Positions 45,311-57,219 of a stretch of 64,000 bases of DNA are shown here, piece by piece (positions within the stretch are counted from its first letter, which is position 1; each line of letters starts with the position of its first letter). A program made the translations under genes and the position numbers. The notes beneath the pieces were generated by a model. That model searched no databases. It saw only the letters and a program-made list of their open reading frames with translations, and had not been told where the DNA came from. This stretch comes from Symbiodinium kawagutii (taxonomy: Eukaryota; Sar; Dinophyceae; Suessiales; Symbiodiniaceae). Location: NCBI GenBank assembly GCA_009767595.1, contig VSDK01004685.1, positions 599,234 through 663,233 of the forward strand. The letters are read 5' to 3'.

Positions 45311-46590
45311 CTCAACCTCCCGAACAAATCAATCCTGACGAACTAGTTTTGAGGTCGATAGCTACGGATACTTCCAACATCTTCCAACCAAATGACCTAC
45401 CAACCCACCAGTAGCCATGCCCCTTGCAGCACCATGGGATGCATCCAAGATGCTCCTGCACCCATTCCCAAAAGTTCTCAGGGACTTCGGTGGTACCGCT
45501 GAACAACGCCGTAGCCTCAGATCGCGTGATCTCGCAACCAGGTCGGAACGATCCACCCGGTGGCACTGCAACCATGGTCAGTCAACCACCCCCGGCTTGC
45601 AGCTGGTTGGTCAAGATTGATCACCCAGGTAACAACCCACGGGTGACAATAACCTCAGGAAATCTATAAGCTGGTGAACCACCACTTAAGTAACTAGGAG
45701 CTGGTTAGTCACTTATAGTGACCATGGTAACTAGCAACCACGGCTGAACATGGCAATATGTACTGAGGTTATCAAATTATACGCGTCACTTGTCGGAAGC
45801 TGGTTTGGTGGTGCCTCTATAATCAGTTTGTGAACAAGAAAATTATCCAAGCGAGTCGAACGCGTATAGCAATGGGCAATAGCTGGTAATGGTTAATACA
45901 CCACTACTAATTGTCAGTGGTCAATTGCCAGTTTGACAGTTTGAGAAGCAATGGTTAAGCTTGTAGTGGTTGAGAAAAAATATCGGCAGTTCTTGACGGC
46001 TTGATCTGCCAGTTGGTGGTTTGGATTCTGCTTGGTAAGAACGGTTGGTAGTTGTAGTGGCCAGTGACCCAAATGGCATCGTCCCTTGATTTGCCACCAG
46101 CAATTTCAAGATCTTCAGCTCGTACTCCCAACCGCCCCATTATTACAATTATTCCAAGAGAGGTAGCTATGGTCATTAGGCTTCCGCCCATGCGCATCTG
46201 GCACTTGAACTGCACTAGTATCAGTGTGGCTTCTGAATGCTGTAGGATCCTAGGTTTTCAATGCATCACACAGGCAAGCTTTGTTGCCCTGTGACGATCC
46301 AGCCATGATCGCCAAAACACGCCCATCATTCGCAGGAAACTCAAAACAGTTCGCAAGCGCCTTTCTTTGTGCATACTACATTCTTGATTGTACTCCACGA
46401 CAGTCGTTTTTCGCGTTCCTTGATGTTTGCTATGACCTGCAGTTCGAATTGTTTGGTCCATACTTCTGCTGTCCATACTCTTGACCAATGGTTGGGTACC
46501 ATCGGAACTATCCCAACCATTGATTGACTCGACCCACTGGTCACTGTTCTCCACAGTTCCTAGGCAGTGAGGTGCACCAACCATGGTAGC
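45311..46590. other. Stretch without recognised gene
   Basis: Open frames of 60-108 codons on both strands with no splice-bounded island. Nothing recognisable. Confidence 0.35.
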
Positions 46591-46596
46591 CGGGAC

Positions 46597-46691
46597 CTTG
46601 CCAAGCCCTCACGCCGTGTCACTGTGCAGGTGAAGCCCGTATCGAAGGGCAAGCGGAAATCGCAGGTGCAGCTGTCAGCAGGGAGTTCGGC
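46597..46691 (-). CDS. Predicted cysteine-rich exon
   Basis: From AG|GCCGAA to an AAG|GTCCCG donor, minus reads AELPADSCTCDFRLPFDTGF then TCTVTRREGLA, 77% GC3. Three cysteines in 17 residues suggest an extracellular or lumenal domain. A plus alternative (VKPVSKGKRKSQVQLSAGSS, after CAG|GTGAAG) is open but has lower GC3. Confidence 0.45.
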
Positions 46692-46919
46692 CTCCAGTGC
46701 TGAGAAAGAACAGACTTCAGAAGCCACTTAGTATTGGTTGATGAGCTGGTTGGCTGTAACATGCTAGCGCAAGCCGGTTTGCAGGCAAGTGTTTCATGGA
46801 TTTTGGTGCACTTATGTACTAAGGTATTTGTATTCACGTCATGGTTAATGGCAATGAATGGTTGACTGTGATATAGTATGGCGCATAGCAACAAAACATC
46901 CTGCTTCATGTAACTACTA

Positions 46920-47600
46920 TGGCGCCTGAGATTGGATAAGACTCACCAAAGATGACGGGATAAATCCAGCATGTCAGTCTATGACATGGATCACTGAATC
47001 AATTCTGCTATGCACGGAGTACATGTATCACTGTATTTATGAAACGTGTATACGCAATATTGCGAAAAGAGCACGTGCGGATGACCATTACATGCCATTA
47101 CCAAACATGTAAGCGGCAAAGTGCGTGCCAATAAACCGAGCATAACATACTACCATGGTTTATAAATGTATTGCACATCCTCGGCTGTATCTCAAAGTCT
47201 TGAAAAACATCTTCGTGGACATCCGTTGCTTTTAAAGTTCAATGAACATCCTCTTACAGGACATCTTCGCACACATAAAATAGCAGTTGTAAGTCCAGCA
47301 TGAAATCACGAAAACGAGTGAGACATGACGTGAGTATGAGTTCTGGCCTGAGGTCTGAAAACATAAGTAGCCATCAACATGAAGACAACTAATAAGTTGA
47401 TTAGTGGTTAATAAGTTGATTAGCCAACCAACATGAAGAACATTTCGGGTACGCATTTCCTGATCACACCAGTGGACAGTTTCTTCCAACAGCCCAGGAA
47501 GCTAGAGCGACACCAGCTCAGGTCTGACAACCACAAACAGGTACGATAGAGTAAATCATAGCTCATAATGCTCAATACTAGTTTGATTACTGCAAACCAA
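46920..47600. other. Stretch without recognised gene
   Basis: AT-rich and unique. No exon island or repeat family copy recognised. Confidence 0.4.
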
Positions 47601-47611
47601 ATGTTTGTCTC

Positions 47612-47992
47612 TTGTTATTGTACATCAAGTGCATTCATATATGTCATACAATGTGGCCTTGCTTCACAAGTTTCTGGATGGTGAACCATGGCTTAATAAG
47701 AAAGTTTCATTGTTCATGGCATGCATTTCCGGTCATTGATTGGGGTATTTTTCCAGCGCATCATTTCAATGCAAATGGAGTGAGATTTGCTGACAAAGCT
47801 GCAGGGAAGCGGGCCCTCATGTTCCATGCGAACATCACCGATTCTCTACGAAGTGTCTATCGGCAGGTTGCTGATTGCTCTTGTCCATCTATGCTACATA
47901 TCTATGCTCACAATTTTCACCTAAGAGATGCACTTGCAATTGGAAACAAACATCAAATCATCAAGCAATATCAGCAACTCTCTTTCTTATAG
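47612..47992 (+). CDS. Plus-strand ORF fragment, possible glycosyltransferase-like
   Basis: An open frame of 126 codons reads WGIFPAHHFNANGVRFADKA, AGKRALMFHANITDSLRSVY, and ends NFHLRDALAIGNKHQIIKQY. 'FP.hhF...' followed by a 'HaN' box and a basic LR helix is reminiscent of nucleotide-diphospho-sugar transferase C-termini, but the match is loose. GC3 is low, unlike host exons, so it may come from a mobile element or be decayed. A shorter plus frame at 57941-58141 has a similar HLREALGI ending. Confidence 0.3.
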   Translation: MLLYIKCIHICHTMWPCFTSFWMVNHGLIRKFHCSWHAFPVIDWGIFPAHHFNANGVRFADKAAGKRALMFHANITDSLRSVYRQVADCSCPSMLHIYAHNFHLRDALAIGNKHQIIKQYQQLSFL

Positions 47993-48394
47993 TCCTCAAA
48001 TATTGACCACATTATTTACTAATTAAAACATGTACTGGAATTATTTATGATTGCCATTGCCAAACATAATATATAGAGTAATTAACATGTGCTATAGTCC
48101 TATACTGATTACTATCTAGCATTCCTCAACCGTTATTGACCAGACTTAAGCCTTCTTCATCATCACTGACAACAGATTCCGATTATCAATCAACAAGGGT
48201 CGGTGAATTGATCAATCAATATCGAAACCACTATCGTTCTGACATGTCAAGCGATATTAACCGTGACTTAAATATGTTTAGCATCATTGCTTCCCCAAGT
48301 ACTATCAAACATCTTCAATAATTGTAATTATAGATCATAATATTATACTAGCCATTCTCTCTTGATATGTTCCGCATATAAACCACAATGCAGA

Positions 48395-48560
48395 CGATTC
48401 TGCAGGAACTATCCCAGCCACACCTCCTTATCTCCAGTGCAGGAAAACCAAGAACATGGGATGGCAGGGTCCTTAGCGAATCTGGGTGTACCCAGCAATG
48501 CAGTGGCAGCCATGATTTTGCTGGGCTGGTTGACAGCATGGTGGCTGGTGGGCTGGTTAA
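48395..48560. CDS. Possible exon, strand uncertain
   Basis: Plus frame after CAG|GGTCC: GSLANLGVPSNAVAAMILLG then WLTAWW, hydrophobic, with a GC donor. Minus reading has lower GC3. Uncertain. Confidence 0.3.
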
Positions 48561-48993
48561 CAATGACCAGCTTTTCCCAAAACCATGAGATGGAACACTA
48601 GCAGCTCATGTAATCAAAATAAGTCTATTCTGCTTGTAGTACAGGCATACCCGTAGTTGCTGTGGTTGTTGCCATTCACAGTGTCTGGGCAGCTTTGCAG
48701 CTGAGGGTTGGGCATCACAACAATAAGTGCATTGAACTCACCACTTTTCACCTGTAGCCAAAAAACTGACATTACAATTTCACCAACATGAACCCGTCCT
48801 GCAAGTTACCAAACATATCTCACATCATATCCAGGATTTTTCGCAACTCCATTCAACCAATCAATTAGTGAACCAGTCAACCAAGGAACAAAGCAAGCAA
48901 TCAAGCAAGCAAGGCGACCAACCAATCAACCAACCAAGCAAGGCAACCCCAAGACAACCAACCATCACTTGGTTCTTGTCAATGGCTTCCCGC

Positions 48994-49090
48994 CCTGCTG
49001 CCCAGTCTCTGCATCGATGCGGCAGGCGGTGGCATTGCGCAGGGAGCTCTCAATGATTCGTTCAGGACTTGGAAGCGTCCCCACAGACGC
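48994..49090 (-). CDS. Predicted exon, product unknown
   Basis: AG|GCGTCT to a GCGGGA (GC) donor on minus reads ASVGTLPSPERIIESSLRNA then TACRIDAETGQQ. The plus alternative (AVALRRELSMIRSGLGSVPT, GTCGGG donor) is also plausible; the minus acceptor at the island edge decides. Confidence 0.45.
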
Positions 49091-49439
49091 CTGGTGGCCC
49101 AAGGTCGGGTATGCACGCAAAATGTGTACAAAGTACATAAACGTATCATGATGTATCCTCTTTATATATCATGTAAAACAAACAATGAGTAGCTATGACA
49201 TCGTCGGCAAAAAACTTCGGATTCCATTGCATTCGGTCTTTGAATGTTGAGTAATTTTGAAGTATCATGTTGTGCTTGTCAAATGTTGGTGATCAAGCTG
49301 AGAACAGCATCTCAAAACTAGCATGACTCACAGCGCCTTCGAGTCTCTACTATAATGTATTTGCTTTGGAAGGCCTCACCTCCCCCCAAGATGGTCATGT
49401 CTTTGCAAATGTGGTTGGGAAGGACCGATGAACGTTCAA

Positions 49440-49532
49440 ATGGTGTTTCTCAAAATAGGGGACCCCGCGAATATTAACAATTTGAAGCAAAAAGCCAAGC
49501 ATTTTGGGGGTTGCCCATTTTGAGAAACTACC
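49440..49532. mobile_element. MITE-like element, family A
   Basis: Left ggtgtttctcaaaataggggac, right gggggttgcccattttgaga followed by aactacc. Short interior; ends pair well. Confidence 0.75.
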
Positions 49533-49854
49533 ATATAATACCAGCTATTTCATCACTGAAACTGATATTTTTGTTGGTGATTGTCCCCCACTGGTTGGTT
49601 GATAAACATTGACGTCTAGATCAACCAACAATAATCAACCATTGGAGAAAATCACGTCAAAATTGCCAATATTATTGGTTGGTCGGTAAAATTGCGATTT
49701 GGCACCATCGATATCAACCATATAGCAATAGCTGTCTAACCATTCTTGTTGGCGATTAACCCTATTCTTTACCATTGTAATCCATTAAAATTCCAGATGT
49801 TTAACCATTATTACTGCCTATAACCCCTACAAGACACCCACACCGTTGTAGTAC

Positions 49855-49957
49855 CTCCCGGCCACACCGAGCAAATCATCGAGCCCTGCACCTTGGCAGC
49901 TTCTGCCTCTCGAAACAGCTGACCTTCACCTGAGCTCAGGATACCAACCCCACACAC
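49855..49957 (-). CDS. Predicted exon, product unknown
   Basis: CAG|GTGTGT acceptor and GAG|GTACTA donor enclose VCGVGILSSGEGQLFREAEA then AKVQGSMICSVWPG on the minus strand. Other frames on this strand stop. A Gly/Ala-rich start followed by an acidic helix. Among the cleaner exons of the right half. Confidence 0.6.
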
Positions 49958-50369
49958 CTGGTGACGGTGAATGATCAATCATGACGGCTAGTGGTCGTTG
50001 ATAATGATTGATTAATAGTGGGTAATGTTGGTTAATAATGATTGATGAATAAGGGTGAATCATGGTTGATATCAAGATGGGTAGTGGTTAAAAGCGGTAA
50101 ACTATCATGATAAATGATGACTAGTGATAATGGTCAATGATTCAGTAGTACTTCTTTCATGTCAAAAACACATACCAAATCCAAGGACTTGGAAGGGCAA
50201 CCTCGAAAAACCAACGATTCGACTCCCCAAAAAAGATGTAGACCGACCAGGATTTCTGGAACTACCTCGAAGTTGGTGCTTCATATCAAATCAAGCAGCC
50301 AAGAATGGGCTGTTGTTGTTTGCTTTTGCTCATTAATGATTCAAGTCAAATATGATTGAAAGATGTATG

Positions 50370-50483
50370 TGGTGGTTTTTCAAAATAATGACCCCCCAAA
50401 AAATGGTTGGTTTATTGCTAAGAATGATTGATAATGACTGATTTGGGATTTGGGATTTGGGGGTACCCCTATTTTGAGAAACC
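50370..50483. mobile_element. MITE-like element, family A
   Basis: Left ggtggtttttcaaaataatg, core aaaaatggttggtttattgc, right gggtacccctattttgagaa followed by acca. The interior has a doubled gatttgg. Ends 58 bases from the exon at 50541. Confidence 0.75.
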
Positions 50484-50540
50484 ATTTCATATTTTACACA
50501 TATACCCAGGATTCCCCTCACAGGTATACAAAATGAGCAC

Positions 50541-50644
50541 CTGGTCAAGACTTGAAGGCTTCCCCTCAGCTTTCCCTAGGAAGGCAACCGGAACCCACTC
50601 CCGTTGCCGCCAGGGAACTGAAGAGATGTGGCGTTGACGTGCTG
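50541..50644 (-). CDS. Predicted exon abutting small gap
   Basis: Minus reads RQRHISSVPWRQREWVPVAF then LGKAEGKPSSLDQ and ends at a CAG|GTGCTC donor. The 5' edge is lost in the 10-base N run at 50645-50654. Product unknown. Confidence 0.4.
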
Positions 50645-50654
50645 NNNNNNNNNN
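50645..50654. other. Assembly gap (10 N)
   Basis: Ten N, probably an arbitrary-length join. Confidence 0.99.
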
Positions 50655-50751
50655 AGAGCGGTGGCTCATCGTCCAAAGTAGACAACTATGATATATGTGA
50701 CTCGTCAACATTGTAGTACAGTAGTGTACATTGTATATTTATATATATATA

Positions 50752-50865
50752 TATGGCTATGGGTCAATATTAATCAACCAATAATTGGGGATAATAACTA
50801 ACATAGGGAAAACGATGGTTAATAGTGGGGAACCAGGGGTGCAGGGTTTTGACCCAAAGCCATAC
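50752..50865. mobile_element. MITE-like element, family B, inside a TA tract
   Basis: Left tatggctatgggtcaatatt, right ttttgacccaaagccata. On both sides stand tatatata runs, so it appears inserted into an AT dinucleotide tract. The interior has accaaccaataattggggat and agggaaaacgatggttaata. Confidence 0.8.
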
Positions 50866-51300
50866 ATATATATATATACCTTATTAGACATGATCGGTGA
50901 TTCTAGTACATCATGAGTATACAGTATACATGTTTTTTTACGATACTGTACCCCTTTGTCGATCTGACCAGCTATCACAATATCTCCATCTCTGTGTGTA
51001 TCATTTTGCGATCCATCTGCTTATCTGTCCATCTGTATACTATGGAATAAGGTACTCGTGATATCACAGAACATCCTTTGCAATTAACGTGGTTTCACTA
51101 ACGCTTCGGATGTCATCAAATATAATTGAAACACTGATATTTTAAACTACAATACTGATGGCTTCACAAATCACCCTACACTACATTACATCAGATTGCT
51201 TCGGATCACATGTGTATTGTTTTACATCATGTGACCTTCCTGCTTACATGCATCAACACAAACCAAATATGGTGCCATATTGCATATCTGGAAGGTGGTT

Positions 51301-51415
51301 CCAACAGGCGCTGCCAACGGCGCTCCGCTGCTGTGTTGGTGACGGTGATCACAAGGAGCACCAGGAGTACCAGTGCCAGCAGTGGACAAGCAGCTCGATG
51401 ATCATAGTCTGAGCG
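51301..51415. CDS. Predicted exon island, strand uncertain
   Basis: Plus: AG|GCGCTG then ALPTALRCCVGDGDHKEHQE, YQCQQWTSSSMII, GTCTGA donor, 75% GC3. Minus: ACPLLALVLLVLLVITVTNT then AAERRWQRLLE, membrane-like. Unresolved. Confidence 0.35.
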
Positions 51416-51962
51416 ACGACATGATAGTGGATGTATGGTTCGCAACGGCTGATCATTGTTAATGGTAGTTGATAATAGTGAATAAGGGTTAATTGATGGT
51501 TCATAATGGCTAGCAAGCTGGTTGATAATGGCTAATTAGTGGTGAAGAACAGGTCATAATGGTTGTTTCATGGCCAATTACTGGCTAAGAATGGTTCATT
51601 GATATCTAATGACGCTCAATATCATGGTAAATTCATGATGGTAATGCCAATTGTTGGAAAATGGTTGGTGATGATTATTGATGTTTGCAATGATGGTTGA
51701 TGAGCAATCTAGTGTTTCTTTTATGGTTAAGAAGTTGTGGTTGCCTTTATTGAACAAGGTGGCTAACAGTTGAATGCTAATGGCTGGCAATGTAAACAAA
51801 ACTTGCACTCCAAGTATCTTTGTGACCACGTATACTTGCAACCCTAACCATTAACATACCGTTAGCATCATGCTTAGCTACCACAACAATTCCAAATCAG
51901 TATATCACTTGGAATTCAAACCATTAAAGTTCACCTTTTCATAGCATTTGCTTAAGTCATAC

Positions 51963-52192
51963 CCCTCCTGGTAGCTCCTGGCCTCCCTTCCCCTGGGCCC
52001 TTTAAAGGGGCGGGGCACCGGCACCGGGTCGCCCCAGGGTCGCCCCGCTGCGACGGCCCAGGCACTGCGGATGGCGAAGAGCGCCCAGCGCCGGCGGCGC
52101 CGGCGCTGCTCCTGGCTCAGCGGAAGCCACAGGAACTCCTGGCGGAGGCGCTGCAGCGATGGAGGCAGCGATGGCAGGTCCAGGTCTCAGGG
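51963..52192 (-). CDS. Predicted 230-base exon, arginine-rich
   Basis: Minus reads LPSLPPSLQRLRQEFLWLPL, then SQEQRRRRRRWALFAIRSAW, then AVAAGRPWGDPVPVPRPFK, open across the entire GC island with about 87% GC3. Possible donor GTATGA at 51962. A helical plus frame (LLLAQRKPQELLAEALQRWR, CAG|GTCTCA) covers only part. Six successive Arg followed by a hydrophobic helix suggest a membrane-proximal or nucleic-acid-binding segment. Function unknown. Confidence 0.5.
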
Positions 52193-53049
52193 GATGTGCA
52201 ACGGATCAACCGGTGGGGGGGGGCGACATGTCATGCGTTGGTTGGTCCTGGATGATGGCGATGAATGGTAAGGTTGAGGACGATGGTTGATCATGGTGAA
52301 CTAGTCTCCGGGATGATGATGGTGTTCAGCAAATGAGGTAACCATGCCTTTGGGAAAAGGAGATGGCTGAAAGTGATGAATTGCTTGACGATAAGGACGT
52401 GGCTGAAAGTTGTTAAATGCGGAACAATTGGCGGCAGAGTGGTCTCATTTATGTTCATTTCATGGTTGCTGAATAGTTGTTTTCATACAATTATAAAGAC
52501 GTTCAACATGCATGCATACCTACAATATATAGTAGGTATATCAAATCAATTAATGGAAAAAATACGACTGCATAGTTTCATGTGTGGATGTGGGATGGTG
52601 GCAGTTACCTTGTATTCATGTGTGTATATACAAATGTACTTGCATGTAGTGTTATCAACTAGATACATTGCATTATTGAAGCGGTTTGTCCGACGAAAGG
52701 CTTCCCTCGAAAACGGTGAGGATAACATATGACATATGACATATGACACAACATCTTGGGATACTGAATATCTGCATAAGATTGCAAACGCAAAGTAGAC
52801 ATCCCAGCAACACGGGCCATTGTAATGATTGTTTGACTTGATGAACCGCATATATCATGCATTCCAATTTTGGACCCATTCTACAATTCTGTTCACTGTG
52901 AACATGCCTCACACAAATTCAAGACCTACAGATTGTTTGGAAACATTGAAATATATCATCACACAAGAATAAAACTACTAGAAACCAAGCCCACGGAAAT
53001 GAGAAAATTGAACCCACCAAATCATGGCTCTACTTGCGACGCTTCGCAC

Positions 53050-53157
53050 CCTGGGAACCGCCCTGAACCTGTCCTTGGGCAAGAGCCAGGGAGAGATGCC
53101 CAAAGGTGGTTCTCGTTCTTGTCTGGCTTCAGCCATCCAGTCACCCATCAAGATGGC
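53050..53157 (-). CDS. Predicted exon, product unknown
   Basis: AG|GCCATC to AGG|GTGCGA encloses exactly 36 codons: AILMGDWMAEARQEREPPLG then ISPWLLPKDRFRAVPR. Phase 0 at both ends. Well-formed splice words on the minus strand. Nothing recognisable. Confidence 0.55.
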
Positions 53158-53457
53158 CTCTGTAGCAACAATTGAAGAAGGCGATGGGTCACGCTGATAG
53201 GTCTGCTCCCAAGATTGGTCCATCAGACGAGTCTAATCCGGCTGCTGTTCAACCAGGGCCGGAGGAAAAAACAATGATTGATCCGACCCAATCTTACTGG
53301 GTCGAAGGTTTGATGATATTTGATCAGATCTTCCCCCTCAGAAAAAAAAAAAAAAAACATTTTTAAGCCAGCAACTTTCGTGTCCCAGCCATCTGTGCCA
53401 ACAGTCATCGTTATGGAGCGACTACTACCATCATGGGGTTCACCGGTTAACCAGGTA

Positions 53458-53557
53458 CTGGTTGGTGGTTGAACCACCCCTATGAAAAATATTAGTCAAC
53501 CAACCAGTTGTTAATGATTACTAGGGAAAATAAAAAATGTTTAAAACCACCAACTAG
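53458..53557. mobile_element. MITE-like element, family D
   Basis: Left ctggttggtggttgaaccac, right tttaaaaccaccaactagg. Best-preserved family D copy: the two ends pair over about 15 bases. Preceded by CCAGGTA. Confidence 0.8.
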
Positions 53558-53837
53558 GTTACATTTAGGGTTTAACCGGATAACGAGTTTCATTATGTTT
53601 TTGGTAACCCATGTTATTGGTTTTGTTGTTTTGTTTAATCGGTGAACCAACAAATTGGAATTTATCATTGTTAGCTGAACTATTGTTCATAGTTGTATCC
53701 CTTTAAAAATGATTGTCGGTTGTTGCAGTCGATTGGCTATTGCCGTCATGATTCATCATCAGATGCTAGATAGATCGCTATAGATAACTAGGGCGGGGCT
53801 CACCTTGTAGTTGCCTCTTCACTATTCCCAAGCTGAA

Positions 53838-53990
53838 ATTGCTCAGATTCCTAAGCCATCAATCGCTTGAGCAGCCAAGGCGCTGGAATGAAGAGACTTG
53901 GCCCCAACACCAAGATCACCGAAATCCCCGGAAGCGCAGTTGAAATCAACTCCTGCAGGCAACGAACTCGGGCCGCAAAAGTATATGTGT
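53838..53990. CDS. Predicted exon island, strand uncertain
   Basis: Minus: CAG|GAGTTG then ELISTALPGISVILVLGPSL, FIPAPWLLKRLMA and a stop near 53852, as a terminal membrane exon. Plus: AG|GCGCTG then AGMKRLGPNTKITEIPGSAV, EINSCRQRTRAAK and GTATAT donor. Both are well bounded; prevailing strand favours minus. Confidence 0.4.
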
Positions 53991-54004
53991 CTAAACGCCA
54001 CCAA

Positions 54005-54085
54005 CGCCACCACCCCTACCACCACCCCCACCACCACCAACAGCAACAACAACACCAGCAGCTGCTGCTGCTGCTGCTGATACTG
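54005..54085. repeat. CAC/CAA/CTG trinucleotide tract
   Basis: Successive cac, aac and gctgct units, changing type along its length. Non-coding. Confidence 0.8.
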
Positions 54086-54624
54086 CTACTCCTCATTCTG
54101 CTACTACACAAATAAAGATAATTCCGGAACACCAGTGACAGTGTATAAAGGAGGAAAAGGAGAACACCGGCAAGAGGAAAGCTATCGGAAACAGCCAAAA
54201 AAACCAACAGTTGGTTTGTGTGGCATTCACCATGTACTGGGACCGCATGGTACCTCATGAGAATGGAGCAAATCTCCTGAGTGGTACTTGGGTTCCCAGG
54301 GTGAGCTGATGAACTACTGCTTGGTGGATTGGCATTCCAACATCATCTGTCTTTTCACCTAGTGATCTCGCACTTATGAGGACTTGTGCGACTTCTGCGT
54401 TGTGCAAACCAACAGCCCCTTGTTGGAACACAGGTTGATGGACTCAAACATTATATAATTACATAAATCAATATATGCACACACGTGTATGCAAAGCTCT
54501 GTCATTATGTATACATACATATAAAAGTATATATAGTATCATAGGAAATCATGACCTGACGTGCAGAAACAGATCGGTCCAGAAAAACACGAAGTCCTGG
54601 TTCCTAATAAAAATCTCAAGGAAT

Positions 54625-54725
54625 CAGCAGGCGGAGAGGCCAAACATGGCCCACTTTGGACTCCTGCGTCATGGGCACTTCGGTGACCATCGAGCTCAGC
54701 ACCTGGGCCACCGCCGGTGATCGCA
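54625..54725. CDS. Predicted exon island, strand uncertain
   Basis: Plus: GCAG|GCGG then RRGQTWPTLDSCVMGTSVTI, ELSTWATA and GTGATC donor, 86% GC3 at the end. Minus: PAVAQVLSSMVTEVPMTQES then KVGHVWPLRL, about 83% GC3. Unresolved. Confidence 0.4.
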
Positions 54726-55132
54726 AGGCCGGGACCACTGGGAGTTACGGCTAAGGAACTACCATGGCTATGATATGCTATGACAATGGTTGCTTAAGTG
54801 GTTAATAACTTTATGGTTACTTAGTGGTTCCGATGGTGAAGTGGTTGATAAGCCATGGTAGTTAGTAGCTAATAAGCCATTGTCAAACTAAGGTTAAGTG
54901 GTTGATCAGTTAATAAGCCATGGTAGTTGGTTATTAACTTGCAAGGTTGGTCATAAGGCCATGCCAACATAGCTATATCTAGCTATATCTACCATTTGCC
55001 TGGAAGTTCCCCTAGTTTTAACCACCTAGCATGGTTTACAAGGCCATGGAGTTTGACAAAATAAGGGGGCCCCCAATATCATCTTTTCTGAACCAATTTT
55101 AGTACTAAACCAGGCATGCAACTATCGCTATA

Positions 55133-55236
55133 TGAGGGTTTCTCAAAATAGGGGACCCCAAAAATATTCTTTATTAATCATGGGTAGTAATAACCAACCA
55201 TTTTGGGAGGGGTACTCCTATTTTGAAAAAGCACCA
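55133..55236. mobile_element. MITE-like element, family A
   Basis: Left gagggtttctcaaaataggg then gaccccaaaaa, right ggggtactcctattttgaaa followed by aagcaccat. A damaged second copy (gtttgacaaaataagggggc) precedes it at 55051. Confidence 0.75.
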
Positions 55237-55734
55237 TATCTACCATTTGCCTGGGAGTTACCCTAGTTCTAACCCAACGAATATAGCTGGTTAGAGGCCC
55301 ACCATGTATGGTCACTGAGACTACCTATGGGCACAGGTGTAGCATCTCTATATGCCCCTGAAAGCAACTCCTGTCTTTACATACGGAGAAAATACATGAG
55401 CAGCTTCAGAGACTCCAATGGAGTGCAAAGGACAACAACAAAATTGAAAACCCGAAGTCCTCCCCTTTCAGGTTACCATTTCCGGAAGTTTTTGCGGTGG
55501 CTCATTTGCACGTCCATACATTATCATGTATAGGTATTTAAAAACTCTAGTTATGTACATACCTGAATATCACTATAGTACATAGCATCAAATCAAAACA
55601 TAGAATATATGACTACATAATTTAATGCCATATAATTGGTTGTACACATGCAGGGATTCGTACAACCATGATGGCTGACCAGGTTGATTGCACGGCTGAC
55701 GCCCATTCAGAAGGGGTGATTGCAATCAGAGTAT

Positions 55735-55860
55735 AGACATGATCATCCAAGCATCATCCATTAATCATCCATCATTCATCCATCATGCATCCATCATTCA
55801 TCATGCTTCATCATGCGACATCATGATTCATCATCATCATCATCATTATCTCATGATTAG
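55735..55860. repeat. ATTCATC-type degenerate repeat
   Basis: Imperfect catcatt/catccatcattcat units leading into the larger CAT tract. Confidence 0.7.
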
Positions 55861-55949
55861 CAGCAATGAAGATATGTATACTCACTAGCTGTGCTCATCA
55901 TCCACCAATGTTCCATGATACGTTCCATCATCATTCAACGGTGTTCGTC

Positions 55950-56051
55950 GTTCATCATCACCATCATCATCATCGTCATCGTCATCATCGTCATCGTCAT
56001 CATCGTCATCGTCATCATCGTCATCGTCATCGTCATCATCATCATCACCAG

Positions 56052-56089
<38 letters not shown>

Positions 56090-56106
56090 ACATCAACATC
56101 ACCATC

Positions 56107-56179
<73 letters not shown>

Positions 56180-56397
56180 ACATCAACATCACCATCACCA
56201 CCACCACCACCACCATAATCATCATCATCATCACCACCATCATCATCATCATCATCATCAACATCACCATCACCACCACCATAATCATCATCATCATCAT
56301 CATCAACATCAACATCACCATCACCACCACCATCATCATCATCATCATCAACATCAACACCATCATCATCATCATCATCATCAACATCAACATCACC

Positions 56398-56429
<32 letters not shown>

Positions 56430-56471
56430 CATCATCACCATCATCATCATCAACATCAACATCACCATCAC

Positions 56472-56556
<85 letters not shown>

Positions 56557-56557
56557 G
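55950..56557. repeat. CAT/CAC/CGT microsatellite, about 600 bases
   Basis: Starts with catcgt units (55970-56035), then alternating long cat runs and acatcaacatcaccatcacc blocks that recur about every 100 bases. Long frames in all three phases (poly-His, poly-Ile, poly-Met on minus) are artefacts. Confidence 0.95.
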
Positions 56558-57129
56558 TTGTCATTGGGTCAACGCCGAACATTGTATTATTCTCAATGCA
56601 GCTGTGGCCATTGTGATTTGCTGTATGTAGCTGTGTAGCCTCTTTGATTATTGTACTAGTTGCTTGTGGATCATATCATGACGTTGTCCTACTACTAGAG
56701 TTACTAGAGATTGCTGCTGTGCTGCTATTGGAGGGCGGTAGCATTGAATGTCCATGAGGCATAATTAAGCATGTTCCATTTTCAAACCGCCCTTTGTCAT
56801 CAATCCTTGCCATATAGCTAGTGACAATTAACATGATCCGCGGCCACTCTTCTTGTCCATGGTCATTATCTGCCTGTTGCCTATTGCCCAAGCTTTTGCA
56901 ATACAGATGGATGTCACGTTTCTGAGCCAACAAGGATGCTTCATGTCCCGGTCACTCCACGTATTGTATATTTACCTACATGTTGGTCATCTTATCAGTA
57001 AATGTTGGTAAGCATACCATGCATGGAGTCTCTGTGTCTAGGATATCAACCCTTCCCCGCAAATCTGAGTGGCGATGAACCCCCTTCCAACCATGCCCAT
57101 GATCCCTGTGGCCCTGTGGATCAGGGCAC

Positions 57130-57219
57130 CAGCAGAGTCAGCACCAATCCGAGGCTGGGCATAAAGAGCTGCACCAGCATCTGCAACCACGCCCCGAACC
57201 ACTGCAAGGCTTTAATGTT
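57130..57219 (-). CDS. Predicted exon, membrane-helix segment
   Basis: After a pyrimidine-rich CGCCAG acceptor, minus reads NIKALQWFGAWLQMLVQLFM then PSLGLVLTLL, ending at a GTGCCC donor in phase 0, 83% GC3. It forms one long or two short transmembrane helices. The plus alternative (CTSICNHAPNHCKALMFWRS) is less likely. Confidence 0.5.

Noticed and set aside
55866..56630. 254-codon poly-His frame and its poly-Ile and poly-Met partners
   Set aside because: Pure CAT microsatellite; no non-repetitive coding part.
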